Assembly (NCBI GenBank): GCA_938023865.1 | Contig: CALJDG010000012.1 | Location: 1 to 52,587, forward strand | Length of the DNA stretch: 52,587 nucleotides | Direction of reading: 5' to 3' | DNA from: an uncultured archaeon | Lineage (GTDB): Archaea; Thermoproteota; Bathyarchaeia; Bathyarchaeales; Bathycorpusculaceae | Shown: in pieces, positions 25,688 to 34,209 of the stretch | How positions within the stretch are numbered: position 1 is the stretch's first letter | Layout of the letters: each line of letters opens with the position of its first letter | The notes under the pieces: generated by a model | The model's input: the letters and a program-made list of their open reading frames with translations, nothing else | What the model was told of the DNA's origin: nothing | Database searches by the model: none | Made by a program: the position numbers and the translations under genes

Positions 25688-27556
25688 TTAAACATAAAGT
25701 AAAATCAATATCAAAAGGAGAAAGGCTGAGCCGAATAAGGGTACAACTGTTCTCTTTGCGGTTTGAATAACATCGTCTGTGAGTACACACAATTTCTCCA
25801 ATGGTTTCCACCCAATAACTTTCACTCTGGGAATAAGTGTACTTCGGTATCCAAACTTAGCTGGCTCCATGTCTGCTAATGCATTTTTTGCTGCGTCACA
25901 TATGTAGCCAACAAGCATCTGATGACTTATAACCTCGCCAACTGGATGGTACCCCCGCCTGTCAACTGTCACAGCATTAACAGCATGCGTATCCGTAGTA
26001 AAAACCTCACCTTCAGTAAAACCTAAAGACTGAAGCGCTTCCAAAATTTTTTCCCGCAAGCCAGAAACCATGTTGTTCCCATCAACAACGACATAGGCAG
26101 CTTTCTGGGAATCAACCTCAACAGCAACCACTGTTATGCCGCCCGGACCCATGCCGTCCTTGAGGCTTAATCCCCCAGGCATAACATTGGCAGCGCCAAC
26201 CTTGAACGGAGCCGGGCGTTGTGAAAGCGCCTTTCTTAGGCAGGTGGCTGCAACATGTTTTAAGGCGTTTAAGGCTGTTTGCGTATCCGCAACGCCGTCT
26301 ATGCTATTGTGAGCGTTAATTGCGACGCAAGATTCCAAGCCAAGCTTTTCTGCTTCGCTTCGAACAGCATCACCTAATTCTCTGGGAAAATCTTCAGTAG
26401 TCATTGGAGCAAGTGAAAACGAGGTTAAGGCTGTTTTGCCAAAAATTTGGCAGCATACAGTAGCTAAGCCATTACTAACTTTAACGAAGGGAGTAGCTGT
26501 AGCCTCTTTTGCCCTAAAGTTTGTTGATTCAAGGGTGCCTGCGATTATTTTTTGAACCTGGCTTTGGGATGCCACATCAAGTTCATGGCCCATTAATCCC
26601 AATGGCACACATGCAAATCCGCCAAATTTTTGCTCTAAGGCTACTTTAAGCATAGAAGGCAGAAGGCTGCTCCCGACATTTTTGAAAGGCCCAGGATGCA
26701 CTGATGGAACAACAATAAATACTTTGGTTTTTAAACTCTCAAACTTTGTTATTGAAACCTCAATATCATGTTCCTCACTTAACTTTTCGAGGAAAACTTC
26801 CAAGGGAGCGTTTAGACCTGTAACCCAATTAAGTAGGAAAGCTCTAAAAATGGGAATAGACTGCTCGCCAACAGAGCGTTTTCCAATAAAATTCAAGAGA
26901 AAAATAAAGGAAAAACTTGAGACAATAGTGACGGCCAACGCAATAGCTAAGAAGCTCAGAATGGCTGGAACATTGATGTTATCCAGCCACCAAAAAAACA
27001 CGAAAGGAACCAGGCACAAAAAAGGAGGGAATATAGAAGCTAACAAAAAGCGCGGATAATTCGTGAAGGATGTTGAGTATAAAACAATGAGGCGGAACAT
27101 TAAAACAGCTGAAAAACCTAGAAGGCAAAGTTTGATTGTCCATGAAGAAGACGCCGTAAAATAAGCTACCACATAACCTATAATAATAAAGAACAACCAC
27201 ACTCCCCAACAGAACAGAGAAAGGGCAGATGTCCTTCTCAAATCATAAATTGGGTCCTTTTTTAATACAAACAATACTAAGAAATAATTTGTGAGAAGAG
27301 TCATAAAAAACAATGCTGAACTTAAGAGTAAACCATAGGCCAAGCTGGAAAGCGAAATATTATAAGTTGATAGAAAACCACAGATTACACAAGATGCGGC
27401 TAGAAGCTTGACTATTTTCTTGTATGGTGGGAGACTAAAAAGTGACGAATAATGTTTAACCACTTTATCCAAGTGATGGTTTGTTGCGGCGTTGTTAGTC
27501 ACACTCACCCGCTCAAAGAGTTCAGATGTTGCGTGAGGCATATTAAAATGTTGCAT
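25688..27556 (-). CDS. DUF2070 membrane protein with histidine-rich C-terminal domain
   Basis: The 622-residue protein matches archaeal family DUF2070. The first roughly 230 residues contain about seven hydrophobic segments (for example LAYGLLLSSALFFMTLL and LFFIIIGYVVAYFTA). The C-terminal half is soluble, and the last 15 residues form another hydrophobic helix (VPLFGSAFLLLILILLYV). The soluble part has repeated His/Asp motifs: VPSVHPGPF, LMGHELD, NAHNSID, TTDTHAVN and RGYHPVGE. These look like metal ligands of a hydrolase (inference); no reaction is known to me. It ends with 48 nt before porG and diverges from the Sm-like gene. Confidence 0.82.
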   Translation of the reverse strand: MQHFNMPHATSELFERVSVTNNAATNHHLDKVVKHYSSLFSLPPYKKIVKLLAASCVICGFLSTYNISLSSLAYGLLLSSALFFMTLLTNYFLVLFVLKKDPIYDLRRTSALSLFCWGVWLFFIIIGYVVAYFTASSSWTIKLCLLGFSAVLMFRLIVLYSTSFTNYPRFLLASIFPPFLCLVPFVFFWWLDNINVPAILSFLAIALAVTIVSSFSFIFLLNFIGKRSVGEQSIPIFRAFLLNWVTGLNAPLEVFLEKLSEEHDIEVSITKFESLKTKVFIVVPSVHPGPFKNVGSSLLPSMLKVALEQKFGGFACVPLGLMGHELDVASQSQVQKIIAGTLESTNFRAKEATATPFVKVSNGLATVCCQIFGKTALTSFSLAPMTTEDFPRELGDAVRSEAEKLGLESCVAINAHNSIDGVADTQTALNALKHVAATCLRKALSQRPAPFKVGAANVMPGGLSLKDGMGPGGITVVAVEVDSQKAAYVVVDGNNMVSGLREKILEALQSLGFTEGEVFTTDTHAVNAVTVDRRGYHPVGEVISHQMLVGYICDAAKNALADMEPAKFGYRSTLIPRVKVIGWKPLEKLCVLTDDVIQTAKRTVVPLFGSAFLLLILILLYV

Positions 27557-27642
27557 AAAATGTAAGAGAAAGCGAACTAGCTATAAGAGGAGATGCCCTG
27601 TGGTTGCACTAATCATTACTTCGAGGAGCAAGTGTTTTATCT

Positions 27643-27960
27643 TTGAAAGCCACCTATATCATTGCTGGTGCCATGCCAGAACAACCTTTACCCCCGACAA
27701 TATTCCACATGCTAGAAAAGAACCTAGGAAAAAGCGTCCGCGTTATTCTCGATCCCTCCTATGGCTTTGAAGGTGTTTTGGCAGCAGTAACTCGTGAACC
27801 GGCAGGGATATGGCTTTCAAACGCTGAAGCCATCGTTCTCAGGGCAACAATTGCTCAGCCTATTCCGCAAGTTGCGAGCAGAGAAGAACGTAGCGAAATA
27901 TTCATTCACCTAAATTCTGTTCAGAGAATAGAGATTTTACACTCGACTCCTCGCCGCTAA
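27643..27960 (+). CDS. Small Sm-like protein (candidate)
   Basis: The 105-residue product is not one of the standard archaeal SmAPs. Its core nevertheless follows the Sm1/Sm2 pattern: LEKNLGKSVRVILDPSYGFE, GVLAAVTREPAGIWLSNAEA and, near the end, SEIFIHLNSVQRIEILHS. A variable insert (LRATIAQPIPQVASREER) lies between Sm1 and Sm2. Sm-fold proteins form rings that bind U-rich RNA. The start is TTG 27643; ATG 27673 (MPEQPLPP) also fits the conserved core. It converges on the Sec61-beta gene with a 4-nt stop-stop overlap. Confidence in the gene is good; confidence in the fold is moderate. Confidence 0.6.
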   Translation: MKATYIIAGAMPEQPLPPTIFHMLEKNLGKSVRVILDPSYGFEGVLAAVTREPAGIWLSNAEAIVLRATIAQPIPQVASREERSEIFIHLNSVQRIEILHSTPRR

Positions 27961-28127
27961 AAGAGTAAGCGTGCCAAGATACATATTACTATCAGGGCTA
28001 TAGCTGCTGCTATTAGTATTTCCGGTCTTACTTTAATGCCTTCTGTTTCTTCTTCAAAAAAACGTAGCAGTCCGGCGCTTGCAGCAGGCATTGGTGATGA
28101 CTCGCTCTTCTTCTTTTTCTTGCTCAT
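27957..28127 (-). CDS. secG: Preprotein translocase subunit Sec61-beta (SecG-type)
   Basis: A 56-codon gene is readable on the minus strand from ATG 28125-28127 to TAG 27957-27959. It begins with a basic MSKKKKKSESSPMPAASAG, then LLRFFEEETEGIKVRPEI, the signature of archaeal Sec61-beta, and a single C-terminal transmembrane helix (LIAAAIALIVICILARLLF). The protein is a tail-anchored, non-essential helper of the SecYE channel. It is the membrane partner downstream of SRP54, encoded at 11.5-12.9 kb. The short length makes it easy to miss. Confidence 0.9.
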   Translation of the reverse strand: MSKKKKKSESSPMPAASAGLLRFFEEETEGIKVRPEILIAAAIALIVICILARLLF

Positions 28128-28249
28128 TAACTAATCGTCTCCAAACAGCTTCCGCACCTGACTCTTTGAACTTCTCCATTATTAACCTTGCGCTGCAATT
28201 CAAAATAGTTTTATTTAGGTAAAGGTGATAATGCGAGCGAGGTACATTA

Positions 28250-29566
28250 ATGTCAACCCCACGTGAAGAATATAAGTTTGTGTTGAGTGTTCTGCAGAAA
28301 CACCATAAATGGTTCCGGGAATGTATCCCTTTAATAGCAAGCGAGAATGTACCAAGCCCGGCGGTACGTGAAGCATTAACGACAGATTTTGGAAATCGTT
28401 ACGCTGAGGGTTGGCCGGGAGAAAGAGTTTATGCTGGATGCCGCTTCATAGACCAGATTGAGTTTAAGTGTATTGAGCTTATGAAAAGGCTTTATGACGC
28501 CGAGTTTGTTGACGTTAGGCCCATTTCTGGCGTTGTAGCAAACCTTGTTATTTATACGGCTTTTACAGAGCCTGGCGACGTGATGATGGCCTTGTCCATA
28601 CCATGTGGAGGACACATAACAATGGGCAAGAAAGAGCTCGGAGGTACCGCTGGTGCTGTTCACGGTTTGGTGGTTGAATACTTGCCCTTGGATTATAAAG
28701 AGTTAAACATTGATGTGGATAAGGCGAAGCAGCGAATGGAAAAGCTTGCAGCTGATGGGAAGCCGCCGAAGCTTGTAATGTTTGGAGCCAGCGTATTTCC
28801 ATTTCCCCATCCGGTGAAAGAACTGGCGGACACGATACACTCGTTAGGTGGAACCATTGGTTACGACGCCGCCCACGTTGCAGGACTCATCGCCGGGAAA
28901 TGTTTCCAAGATCCCCTTCGCGAAGGCGTAGATGTTGTAAGTTTAAGCACACACAAGACGTTTTTTGGTCCCCAACATGGCGGAGTTTTGTCGTGGGAAA
29001 TGCACGCAGAAAAAATAAAACGTGCTACCTTCCCCGGAATGGTGAGCAACCACCACTTGCATGCTGTGGCTGGTGTGGCAATCGCCGCTGCTGAGCTCCT
29101 AGAGTTTGGAAGAGAATATGCACGCCAAATAGTCAGGAACGCGAAGGCTTTAGCCCAAGCGTTGTATGAAAGAGGCTTCAATGTTTTAGCTGAGCATAAA
29201 GGTTTCACGGAATCACACGTGATTTTAATTGACATAACGAAGTACGGCGATGGAGGATCTATTGAGGAAACATTGGAAAAGGCAAACATAATTATCAATA
29301 GGAATTTATTGCCATGGGACATTAAGGAGGGCCGCCATTTCCAGCATCCTGGCGGCATAAGGCTAGGCGTTTCAGAGGTTACCAGACTTGGAATGCGAGA
29401 GTCAGAAATGGTGCAGATAGCCGAATTCATAAAACGCGTGGTAGTAGACAAGGAGCCGCTAGAAAAAGTCGCCGCTGAAGTGGCGGAGTTCAGAAAAGAC
29501 TATCAGAAAGTACACTACTGCTTCGAGAACACAACAGAGGCCTACCAGTACATAAAAATACGGTAA
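28250..29566 (+). CDS. glyA: Serine hydroxymethyltransferase
   Basis: The PLP enzyme interconverts serine and glycine and passes a one-carbon unit to a pterin. The 438-residue protein has IPLIASENVPSPAVREALTTD near the start, YAEGWPGERVYAGC, the PLP aspartate region IGYDAAHVAGLIAGKCFQDP and the Schiff-base lysine in VSLSTHKTFFGPQHGG. The C-terminal RLGVSEVTRLGM is typical. ATG at 28250 follows GAGG. The pterin type (tetrahydromethanopterin or folate) cannot be told from sequence. Confidence 0.95.
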   Translation: MSTPREEYKFVLSVLQKHHKWFRECIPLIASENVPSPAVREALTTDFGNRYAEGWPGERVYAGCRFIDQIEFKCIELMKRLYDAEFVDVRPISGVVANLVIYTAFTEPGDVMMALSIPCGGHITMGKKELGGTAGAVHGLVVEYLPLDYKELNIDVDKAKQRMEKLAADGKPPKLVMFGASVFPFPHPVKELADTIHSLGGTIGYDAAHVAGLIAGKCFQDPLREGVDVVSLSTHKTFFGPQHGGVLSWEMHAEKIKRATFPGMVSNHHLHAVAGVAIAAAELLEFGREYARQIVRNAKALAQALYERGFNVLAEHKGFTESHVILIDITKYGDGGSIEETLEKANIIINRNLLPWDIKEGRHFQHPGGIRLGVSEVTRLGMRESEMVQIAEFIKRVVVDKEPLEKVAAEVAEFRKDYQKVHYCFENTTEAYQYIKIR

Positions 29567-29574
29567 ACTCCTCG

Positions 29575-30015
29575 ATGGAAAAACAAGTGATCGTTTGGAC
29601 TATCGGACATAGCAACCGCTCTATAAACACCTTTCTAGAGATGCTAAAGGAACATGAAATACAAGTATTGGTTGACATTCGCCATTTCCCAACATCAAAA
29701 ATCGAGCATTTCAAAAAAGAAAAAATGGAAAAATGGCTACCAGAAAACGGAATAGAATACATTTGGCTAGGCAAGGAGTTGGGAGGTTACCGAAAAGGCG
29801 GATACCAGAGGCATATGCGAACCAAACTTTTCAAAGAAGGCATAAAAAAGTTCCTTGAAATAGCCAGTCAAAGGAGAACATGCATAATGTGCATGGAACC
29901 AAACCCAAAGTACTGTCATAGACGTTTTATCGCCGCCCATCTTGGAAAGAAAGGCATAAAGGTCATTCACATAACAGCCAAGGGTCAGAAAGCCTTACTT
30001 AACTTTAAAAACTAA
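29575..30015 (+). CDS. DUF488 family protein
   Basis: This 146-residue protein belongs to the DUF488 family. It has WTIGHSNRSINTFLEML at residues 9-25, VDIRHFPTSKIEHF and WLGKELGGYRKGGY, and a conserved C-terminal CIMCMEPNPKYCHRRFIAAHL with three cysteines and two histidines. The family is widespread with no settled function. The Cys/His cluster suggests metal binding or redox chemistry (inference). It starts 8 nt after glyA and is probably co-transcribed with glyA and the MazG gene. Confidence 0.82.
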   Translation: MEKQVIVWTIGHSNRSINTFLEMLKEHEIQVLVDIRHFPTSKIEHFKKEKMEKWLPENGIEYIWLGKELGGYRKGGYQRHMRTKLFKEGIKKFLEIASQRRTCIMCMEPNPKYCHRRFIAAHLGKKGIKVIHITAKGQKALLNFKN

Positions 30016-30042
30016 AAGCAACACAAGCTCATTGGCAGGTGT

Positions 30043-30336
30043 GTGGGAATGCACATACATGAGTTTCAGGAGATTATGCGAACCCTATATTTTCACAGAG
30101 ACTCACAGCGAGGCGTGGAAAAGACCTTTGATTGGCTTGTAGAAGAAGTAGCGGAACTAGGTGAAGCGTTAAGGGCAGATGATAAAAAAGCCTTAGAAAA
30201 CGAGTTTGCAGATGTCATTGCATGGCTCGCATCATTAGCTAACATAACAAACATAGACCTGGAAAAGGCTGCCATCAGCAAGTATAATGGAAAATGCCCA
30301 AAATGTAAACACTCGCCTTGTCAGTGCACTTTTTAG
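30043..30336 (+). CDS. MazG-like nucleotide pyrophosphohydrolase with C-terminal zinc knuckle
   Basis: The 97-residue protein has the MazG metal-binding pattern: WLVEEVAELGEALRA (EExxE) and then LENEFADVIAWLASL (ExxD). MazG-type enzymes hydrolyse non-canonical or surplus NTPs to NMP and PPi. The last 18 residues add CPKCKHSPCQC, which can form a compact zinc site not part of the basic MazG fold. Start GTG at 30043 or ATG 30049. It lies 4 nt from the end of a convergent winged-helix gene. Confidence 0.82.
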   Translation: MGMHIHEFQEIMRTLYFHRDSQRGVEKTFDWLVEEVAELGEALRADDKKALENEFADVIAWLASLANITNIDLEKAAISKYNGKCPKCKHSPCQCTF

Positions 30337-30340
30337 AGCA

Positions 30341-30610
30341 TTAACATTGACCTAAACGTTTTTGCCCAAGCCCAGTTAAAGCCCAAACAGATGGACGTTT
30401 GCTTTCTCTTTTTGCAATACCTTTAGATTCCAATAGTTTTAGGTGGTGCATAACCACGTTGTAGGGCAAGCCTGTCTCTTTAACAATTGTTTTCGAGTCC
30501 GAAGGGGACTTCTCAAGAAAATTTAGTATTAAGGTTCGAGCCTTCAAACCTAGCTTAACATTTCTAAAGTCTGTTAAGTAGGCATTTGGGTGATACTCTT
30601 CCCTGAGCAT
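30341..30610 (-). CDS. Small winged-helix (ArsR-like) transcription regulator
   Basis: This 89-residue protein is essentially a single winged helix: LKARTLILNFLEKSPSDSK (helix 1), KTIVKETGLPYNVVMHHLKLLESKGIAKRES (helix-turn-helix with recognition helix) and SVWALTGLGQKRLG (wing). No metal-binding cysteines of classic ArsR are seen. It could regulate the neighbouring polC gene or act elsewhere; nothing in the sequence decides this. Confidence 0.72.
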   Translation of the reverse strand: MLREEYHPNAYLTDFRNVKLGLKARTLILNFLEKSPSDSKTIVKETGLPYNVVMHHLKLLESKGIAKRESKRPSVWALTGLGQKRLGQC

Positions 30611-30657
30611 GCCCTATCAAAACAATTTTGTAATAAGGATGTAGAAAAGGTTTCACT

Positions 30658-33600
30658 TTAGGCGAAGCTTGTTAGGCTAATCTGTTTTGGTTTTTTACCC
30701 TCAAAAAGCGATTTAATCTCCTCCCTCACAAGCAGAATTCGTTGACTATAGTAGCGCGGCAAGTCATACTTCTTAATTATATGCTCAGCAGCCTCAAGAT
30801 ACTTTTCTATGCCGCCTCGATAAACTGTTAAGGTTAGTTCTCCTCCGCATGTTGGGCATTTACCTCTTAGTGGCAGACGTCGGAACCGTTTATTGCAAGA
30901 TTTGCAGCGGAACCCTTGCATTGAAAAGGCTCGAAGATTTCCGGCAATGTCACGGATAAAATGCTTTGTTAAGACTTTTAAAGCAACTCTTTTTGCGTCC
31001 ACGGCCTCAATTTTCTCGGCAAGCGCTAACTGTCCGTTAAGTTTTTCGACCATAGTTTTGAAACGTTTGTAAGCGCTTTCCTTATTCCCCACATTAATAT
31101 TTGAAACAGGCACCGTAAAGCGGTAGCCTTCATATTGCGCTTCGGTTCCAAGGCGATGTTCAATGAGGTCTATTAATTGGCTAACATGTTTAGCTTCAAT
31201 TTTTTCCAAAGTCTTCTGGTAAAACTCTAATGGGTAGGTGCTAGCCACATCAAAATCATGAGCTTGTCTTTGCACCTCTTTTGGATTAACAACTGATATC
31301 AGCAGTATAGGCGCGTCCATTATACCGCCAATCTGCGCTGGTAAGAAAACCTTGGAAAAGTTAAGCAGTAAATCAAGCGCAAGTATTAGGGCGTCCTCGT
31401 CGCCGTCGCAGTCCCTGCGTTTTGCAGAGTGCCAAATTGGATGAGCATAACAAACATTTAAGCTTGTAAAACCAATTATCCGACCAAGGACACCAACAGA
31501 TGTGTGGGGTGCCAAACCGATAACTAAATGTCCAACAAGATCTTCAATCCGACGAACATTGTAATATGGCTGCATTCCATATACTTTCATAAGAAGTTCG
31601 TCAATAAAATTTGCCACGCGGACAAGATATTCTGCACATTCGGTGGGTATGACAACATCTTGTATTTTCAGCTCGCAGATCTGCTCTGGACCTGTTAGAG
31701 GATTGCCCAAAAAATCGGTTGTATAACCAAGCCGAACGAGTGTTTCTACGGAAACTCCCACTTCTGAAGGCTTAAAATGCGTTAATGGAGCATTTGTTAC
31801 ATCAAAACGAACAGTTCCATCCTTGTAAACGGACAAGTCGTACTTTGCCCGCAAAACCCCCTTTTCGAGAATCTCTGGAGTTTTAGTCTCGTTGGTTAAG
31901 CCCTTAACACCCTTTAAAGCCTTTAAAGCTGAAACGCCTAGATGAGCGCACGCCCGATCCAGCAACTCCTTAATGTTAATGTTTTGCCGCCCGTAAGGGA
32001 CGGCGGAAACGTTGCAAAATGGACATTCGCCACCACCGCTAAGCGACCTACCACATTTTGGACACGAATATTCCAAAACCGTTTCAGAGCCACATACAGA
32101 GCACTTTATTCCAAAAGCATTTGTTTTACATAACGGACATCTGCGTTTAACAACCTCCACAAAAACATTTCCACGTTCAGCAGCCGTCAACACATCCCTA
32201 TGGAGACCGCCCGCTAAGCCTACGGGGAACAAAACATGCACAAGAGGCTTCATTTCCCGTCTTTTGGCCTTTTCAGGCCGCCCCATTCTTGCCCCAACAA
32301 ATGTTGAAGCTTTATCCTTAACAATCACGTTGCACAACTCTTTAAGAGCTTCTAAAGCATTTTTTGCATGGCAAAAATCACTGTTAGCAGCTTTAGCGCC
32401 AAGACAGAAGGCGAAAGCACATGCGTTGTCCCCTTCAATGGTTATATTATCCTCTACTACTTTATGGGGTAAGCATATTGCCTCTAAAGCCCTTTTAACA
32501 TTCTCGTCCATTTTGCCGACTATGCGGTACGCGAAGCCCCCATCATATTCCACTGTAGCTGAATATAGCCAATCCCTAAGAAGCTTAAGCTCCTCAACGG
32601 AGTCCAAACTAGACCAAAATAATGTAAAGGCTGGATGAAGCGGAATTCCAATATTAAAGGAAAGCGTTATAGCTTCTTTACACGTAGGCTTTTTCATAAA
32701 GGGGTTTTCGAGAAAACTTTTTAGCCTATCGCTGGATATTCCGGCGACCGTTGCAGCCCCTTCAAAATTTCCTCCAAATCTTTCAATAATGACTTTTCTT
32801 AAATCTTCAACCCACCACTCTTCAACGTAACCAGCGGGAGCGAGGCCCTTTCCTTGGTAAAGGAAATCTCCAAAACTGATGAGGATATCGCCTAGAAACA
32901 GGATTTTCTCTATTCTATCCTTAACATCGCTGAAGTTTTCGCCAGTGACCCGCACCACAGACCCGTCTTTTAATTTTACTACTGGAGGCTCCAGGGTGTC
33001 AACAGGTACCGCAATGCCACCTTTCCCAGGAAGTTCTAATCGAAGTTGGGTGCCGCCGGCGATGAAGCTTTGGAGGACGAGCATTGTGGCTGGATGGATT
33101 CCTACAGCTGTCAATCCCGTGTTTCTTGCTCTTCCATAACGCAAGCGAAAACCTCCATGTCTACCTGGAAAGGAGAATATGGGACGCCCAGCAACAATGT
33201 CATCCATAAAGCCCGACGCCTTCCTCTCAGACATTTTTCGAATTTCCTTAAGCCAATCCCAGCCCTGAATACCCAGTTTCTCTACAATGGCCCAAACCTT
33301 TGAAGCCCGTCCGACAACGCCATCATTAACAACCCGAAGCGCTCCGCCTCGAACCCTATTAGTTTCGATACGGGGTAAGTTGCGGTAGGAGGAAACCTCC
33401 ACCGGATTAGATTCCGTGCCGGTTACCTCCACAGGCAGCCAACGAAGCGCCCTCTGCAACTCATCATCTGAAACGTGATATTGGAAGCGGCTCACACTGC
33501 GCTCATAAAGCCTAACCTCCTCAATGAAACGGGCAATCTCCTCTTCAGTGGGCTTATAACGGTCTAGTCCAAGAATCCTACGGATAAAATCGCCAATAAC

Positions 33601-34062
33601 AAGGGTGAGCGCTTGGTCCGTGCCGCCGGCAGAGCGTATAGGACCAGCAAAATATATAGCCAGATACTTTGATCTATCATGGTTGGTTTTTATCTTGACC
33701 TGAGCGACTCCTTGTATCGGAGCGGCGGTGACTCCCTCGGTGAGAATAGCCAAGGCTGTGCGAATGGCTTGCTCAGCTGCTGCCTCCGGCTCTAAATGCC
33801 CAAACCTTCCATAAACAATTTCCTCAGCAATTTTGAAGGCAAGCTCCTCCCGTGAAAGCTTTGAGCTTAATTCTCGTATTCTCTCTGCAACACCTTTTGG
33901 GCCAACCAGCCCTTCGATAAGGTCAGCCATGTCCCTTGCAACGGTACATTCTGGCGCAAGTTTCGGATCAAAACCCCTTTCCCGTGCTTTAGCAGCTACC
34001 ATGTACAGCTGTGCGAATTGTCTTTCTAAAGCCGAGACATATTTCTCATAAGATTTGCTCAT
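30658..34062 (-). CDS. polC: DNA polymerase D large subunit DP2
   Basis: DP2 is the catalytic subunit of the archaeal replicative D-family polymerase. At about 1134 residues it has the normal length and no intein. The two-barrel active site includes RRDCDGDEDALI (essential aspartates) after HPIWHSAKRRD. Zinc-finger cysteine clusters occur in the middle (CPLCKTNAFGIKCSVCG and CPKCGRSLSGGGECPFC) and near the C-terminus (CKSCNKRF ... CPTCGG). TTG at 34074 could be the start; I prefer ATG 34062 (MSKSYEKYVSAL). The C-terminus KKPKQISLTSFA resembles a PCNA-interacting peptide. Its partner DP1 is at 42.8-44.4 kb across the predicted origin. Confidence 0.95.
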   Translation of the reverse strand: MSKSYEKYVSALERQFAQLYMVAAKARERGFDPKLAPECTVARDMADLIEGLVGPKGVAERIRELSSKLSREELAFKIAEEIVYGRFGHLEPEAAAEQAIRTALAILTEGVTAAPIQGVAQVKIKTNHDRSKYLAIYFAGPIRSAGGTDQALTLVIGDFIRRILGLDRYKPTEEEIARFIEEVRLYERSVSRFQYHVSDDELQRALRWLPVEVTGTESNPVEVSSYRNLPRIETNRVRGGALRVVNDGVVGRASKVWAIVEKLGIQGWDWLKEIRKMSERKASGFMDDIVAGRPIFSFPGRHGGFRLRYGRARNTGLTAVGIHPATMLVLQSFIAGGTQLRLELPGKGGIAVPVDTLEPPVVKLKDGSVVRVTGENFSDVKDRIEKILFLGDILISFGDFLYQGKGLAPAGYVEEWWVEDLRKVIIERFGGNFEGAATVAGISSDRLKSFLENPFMKKPTCKEAITLSFNIGIPLHPAFTLFWSSLDSVEELKLLRDWLYSATVEYDGGFAYRIVGKMDENVKRALEAICLPHKVVEDNITIEGDNACAFAFCLGAKAANSDFCHAKNALEALKELCNVIVKDKASTFVGARMGRPEKAKRREMKPLVHVLFPVGLAGGLHRDVLTAAERGNVFVEVVKRRCPLCKTNAFGIKCSVCGSETVLEYSCPKCGRSLSGGGECPFCNVSAVPYGRQNINIKELLDRACAHLGVSALKALKGVKGLTNETKTPEILEKGVLRAKYDLSVYKDGTVRFDVTNAPLTHFKPSEVGVSVETLVRLGYTTDFLGNPLTGPEQICELKIQDVVIPTECAEYLVRVANFIDELLMKVYGMQPYYNVRRIEDLVGHLVIGLAPHTSVGVLGRIIGFTSLNVCYAHPIWHSAKRRDCDGDEDALILALDLLLNFSKVFLPAQIGGIMDAPILLISVVNPKEVQRQAHDFDVASTYPLEFYQKTLEKIEAKHVSQLIDLIEHRLGTEAQYEGYRFTVPVSNINVGNKESAYKRFKTMVEKLNGQLALAEKIEAVDAKRVALKVLTKHFIRDIAGNLRAFSMQGFRCKSCNKRFRRLPLRGKCPTCGGELTLTVYRGGIEKYLEAAEHIIKKYDLPRYYSQRILLVREEIKSLFEGKKPKQISLTSFA

Positions 34063-34132
34063 TTGAATGCCCAATCAACCACTCGTTACTTCTTTGGCAT
34101 GCGGCTACATATTTCTATTTTCTGACACAAAA

Positions 34133-34155
34133 GAGGCAAAGTAAACATTTGCCTC
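34133..34155. terminator. 8-bp hairpin between the GGGP synthase and DP2 genes
   Basis: GAGGCAAA (34133-34140) and TTTGCCTC (34148-34155) form a perfect 8-bp stem with a 7-nt loop. In the minus-strand direction it follows the GGGP synthase stop and precedes polC by about 70 nt. It may end the upstream transcript or act in the polC leader. No long T-run follows on the minus strand, so a terminator role is uncertain. Confidence 0.35.
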
Positions 34156-34209
34156 AAAGCACCAAAGTCATCAAAGTTTATTCAGAAAATGAAATCCTTT
34201 AAAGTTATG

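Noticed and set aside
28861-29451. A 196-codon minus-strand open frame inside glyA
   Set aside because: Antisense to conserved SHMT sequence including the PLP-lysine region; the composition is that of a shadow frame.
32012-32638. A 208-codon plus-strand open frame inside polC
   Set aside because: Antisense shadow of the conserved DP2 zinc-finger region, with no recognisable motifs or ribosome-binding site.
30658-34062. Intein in DP2 or in Orc1
   Set aside because: Both proteins have normal family length and uninterrupted catalytic motifs, with no splice-junction motifs seen.
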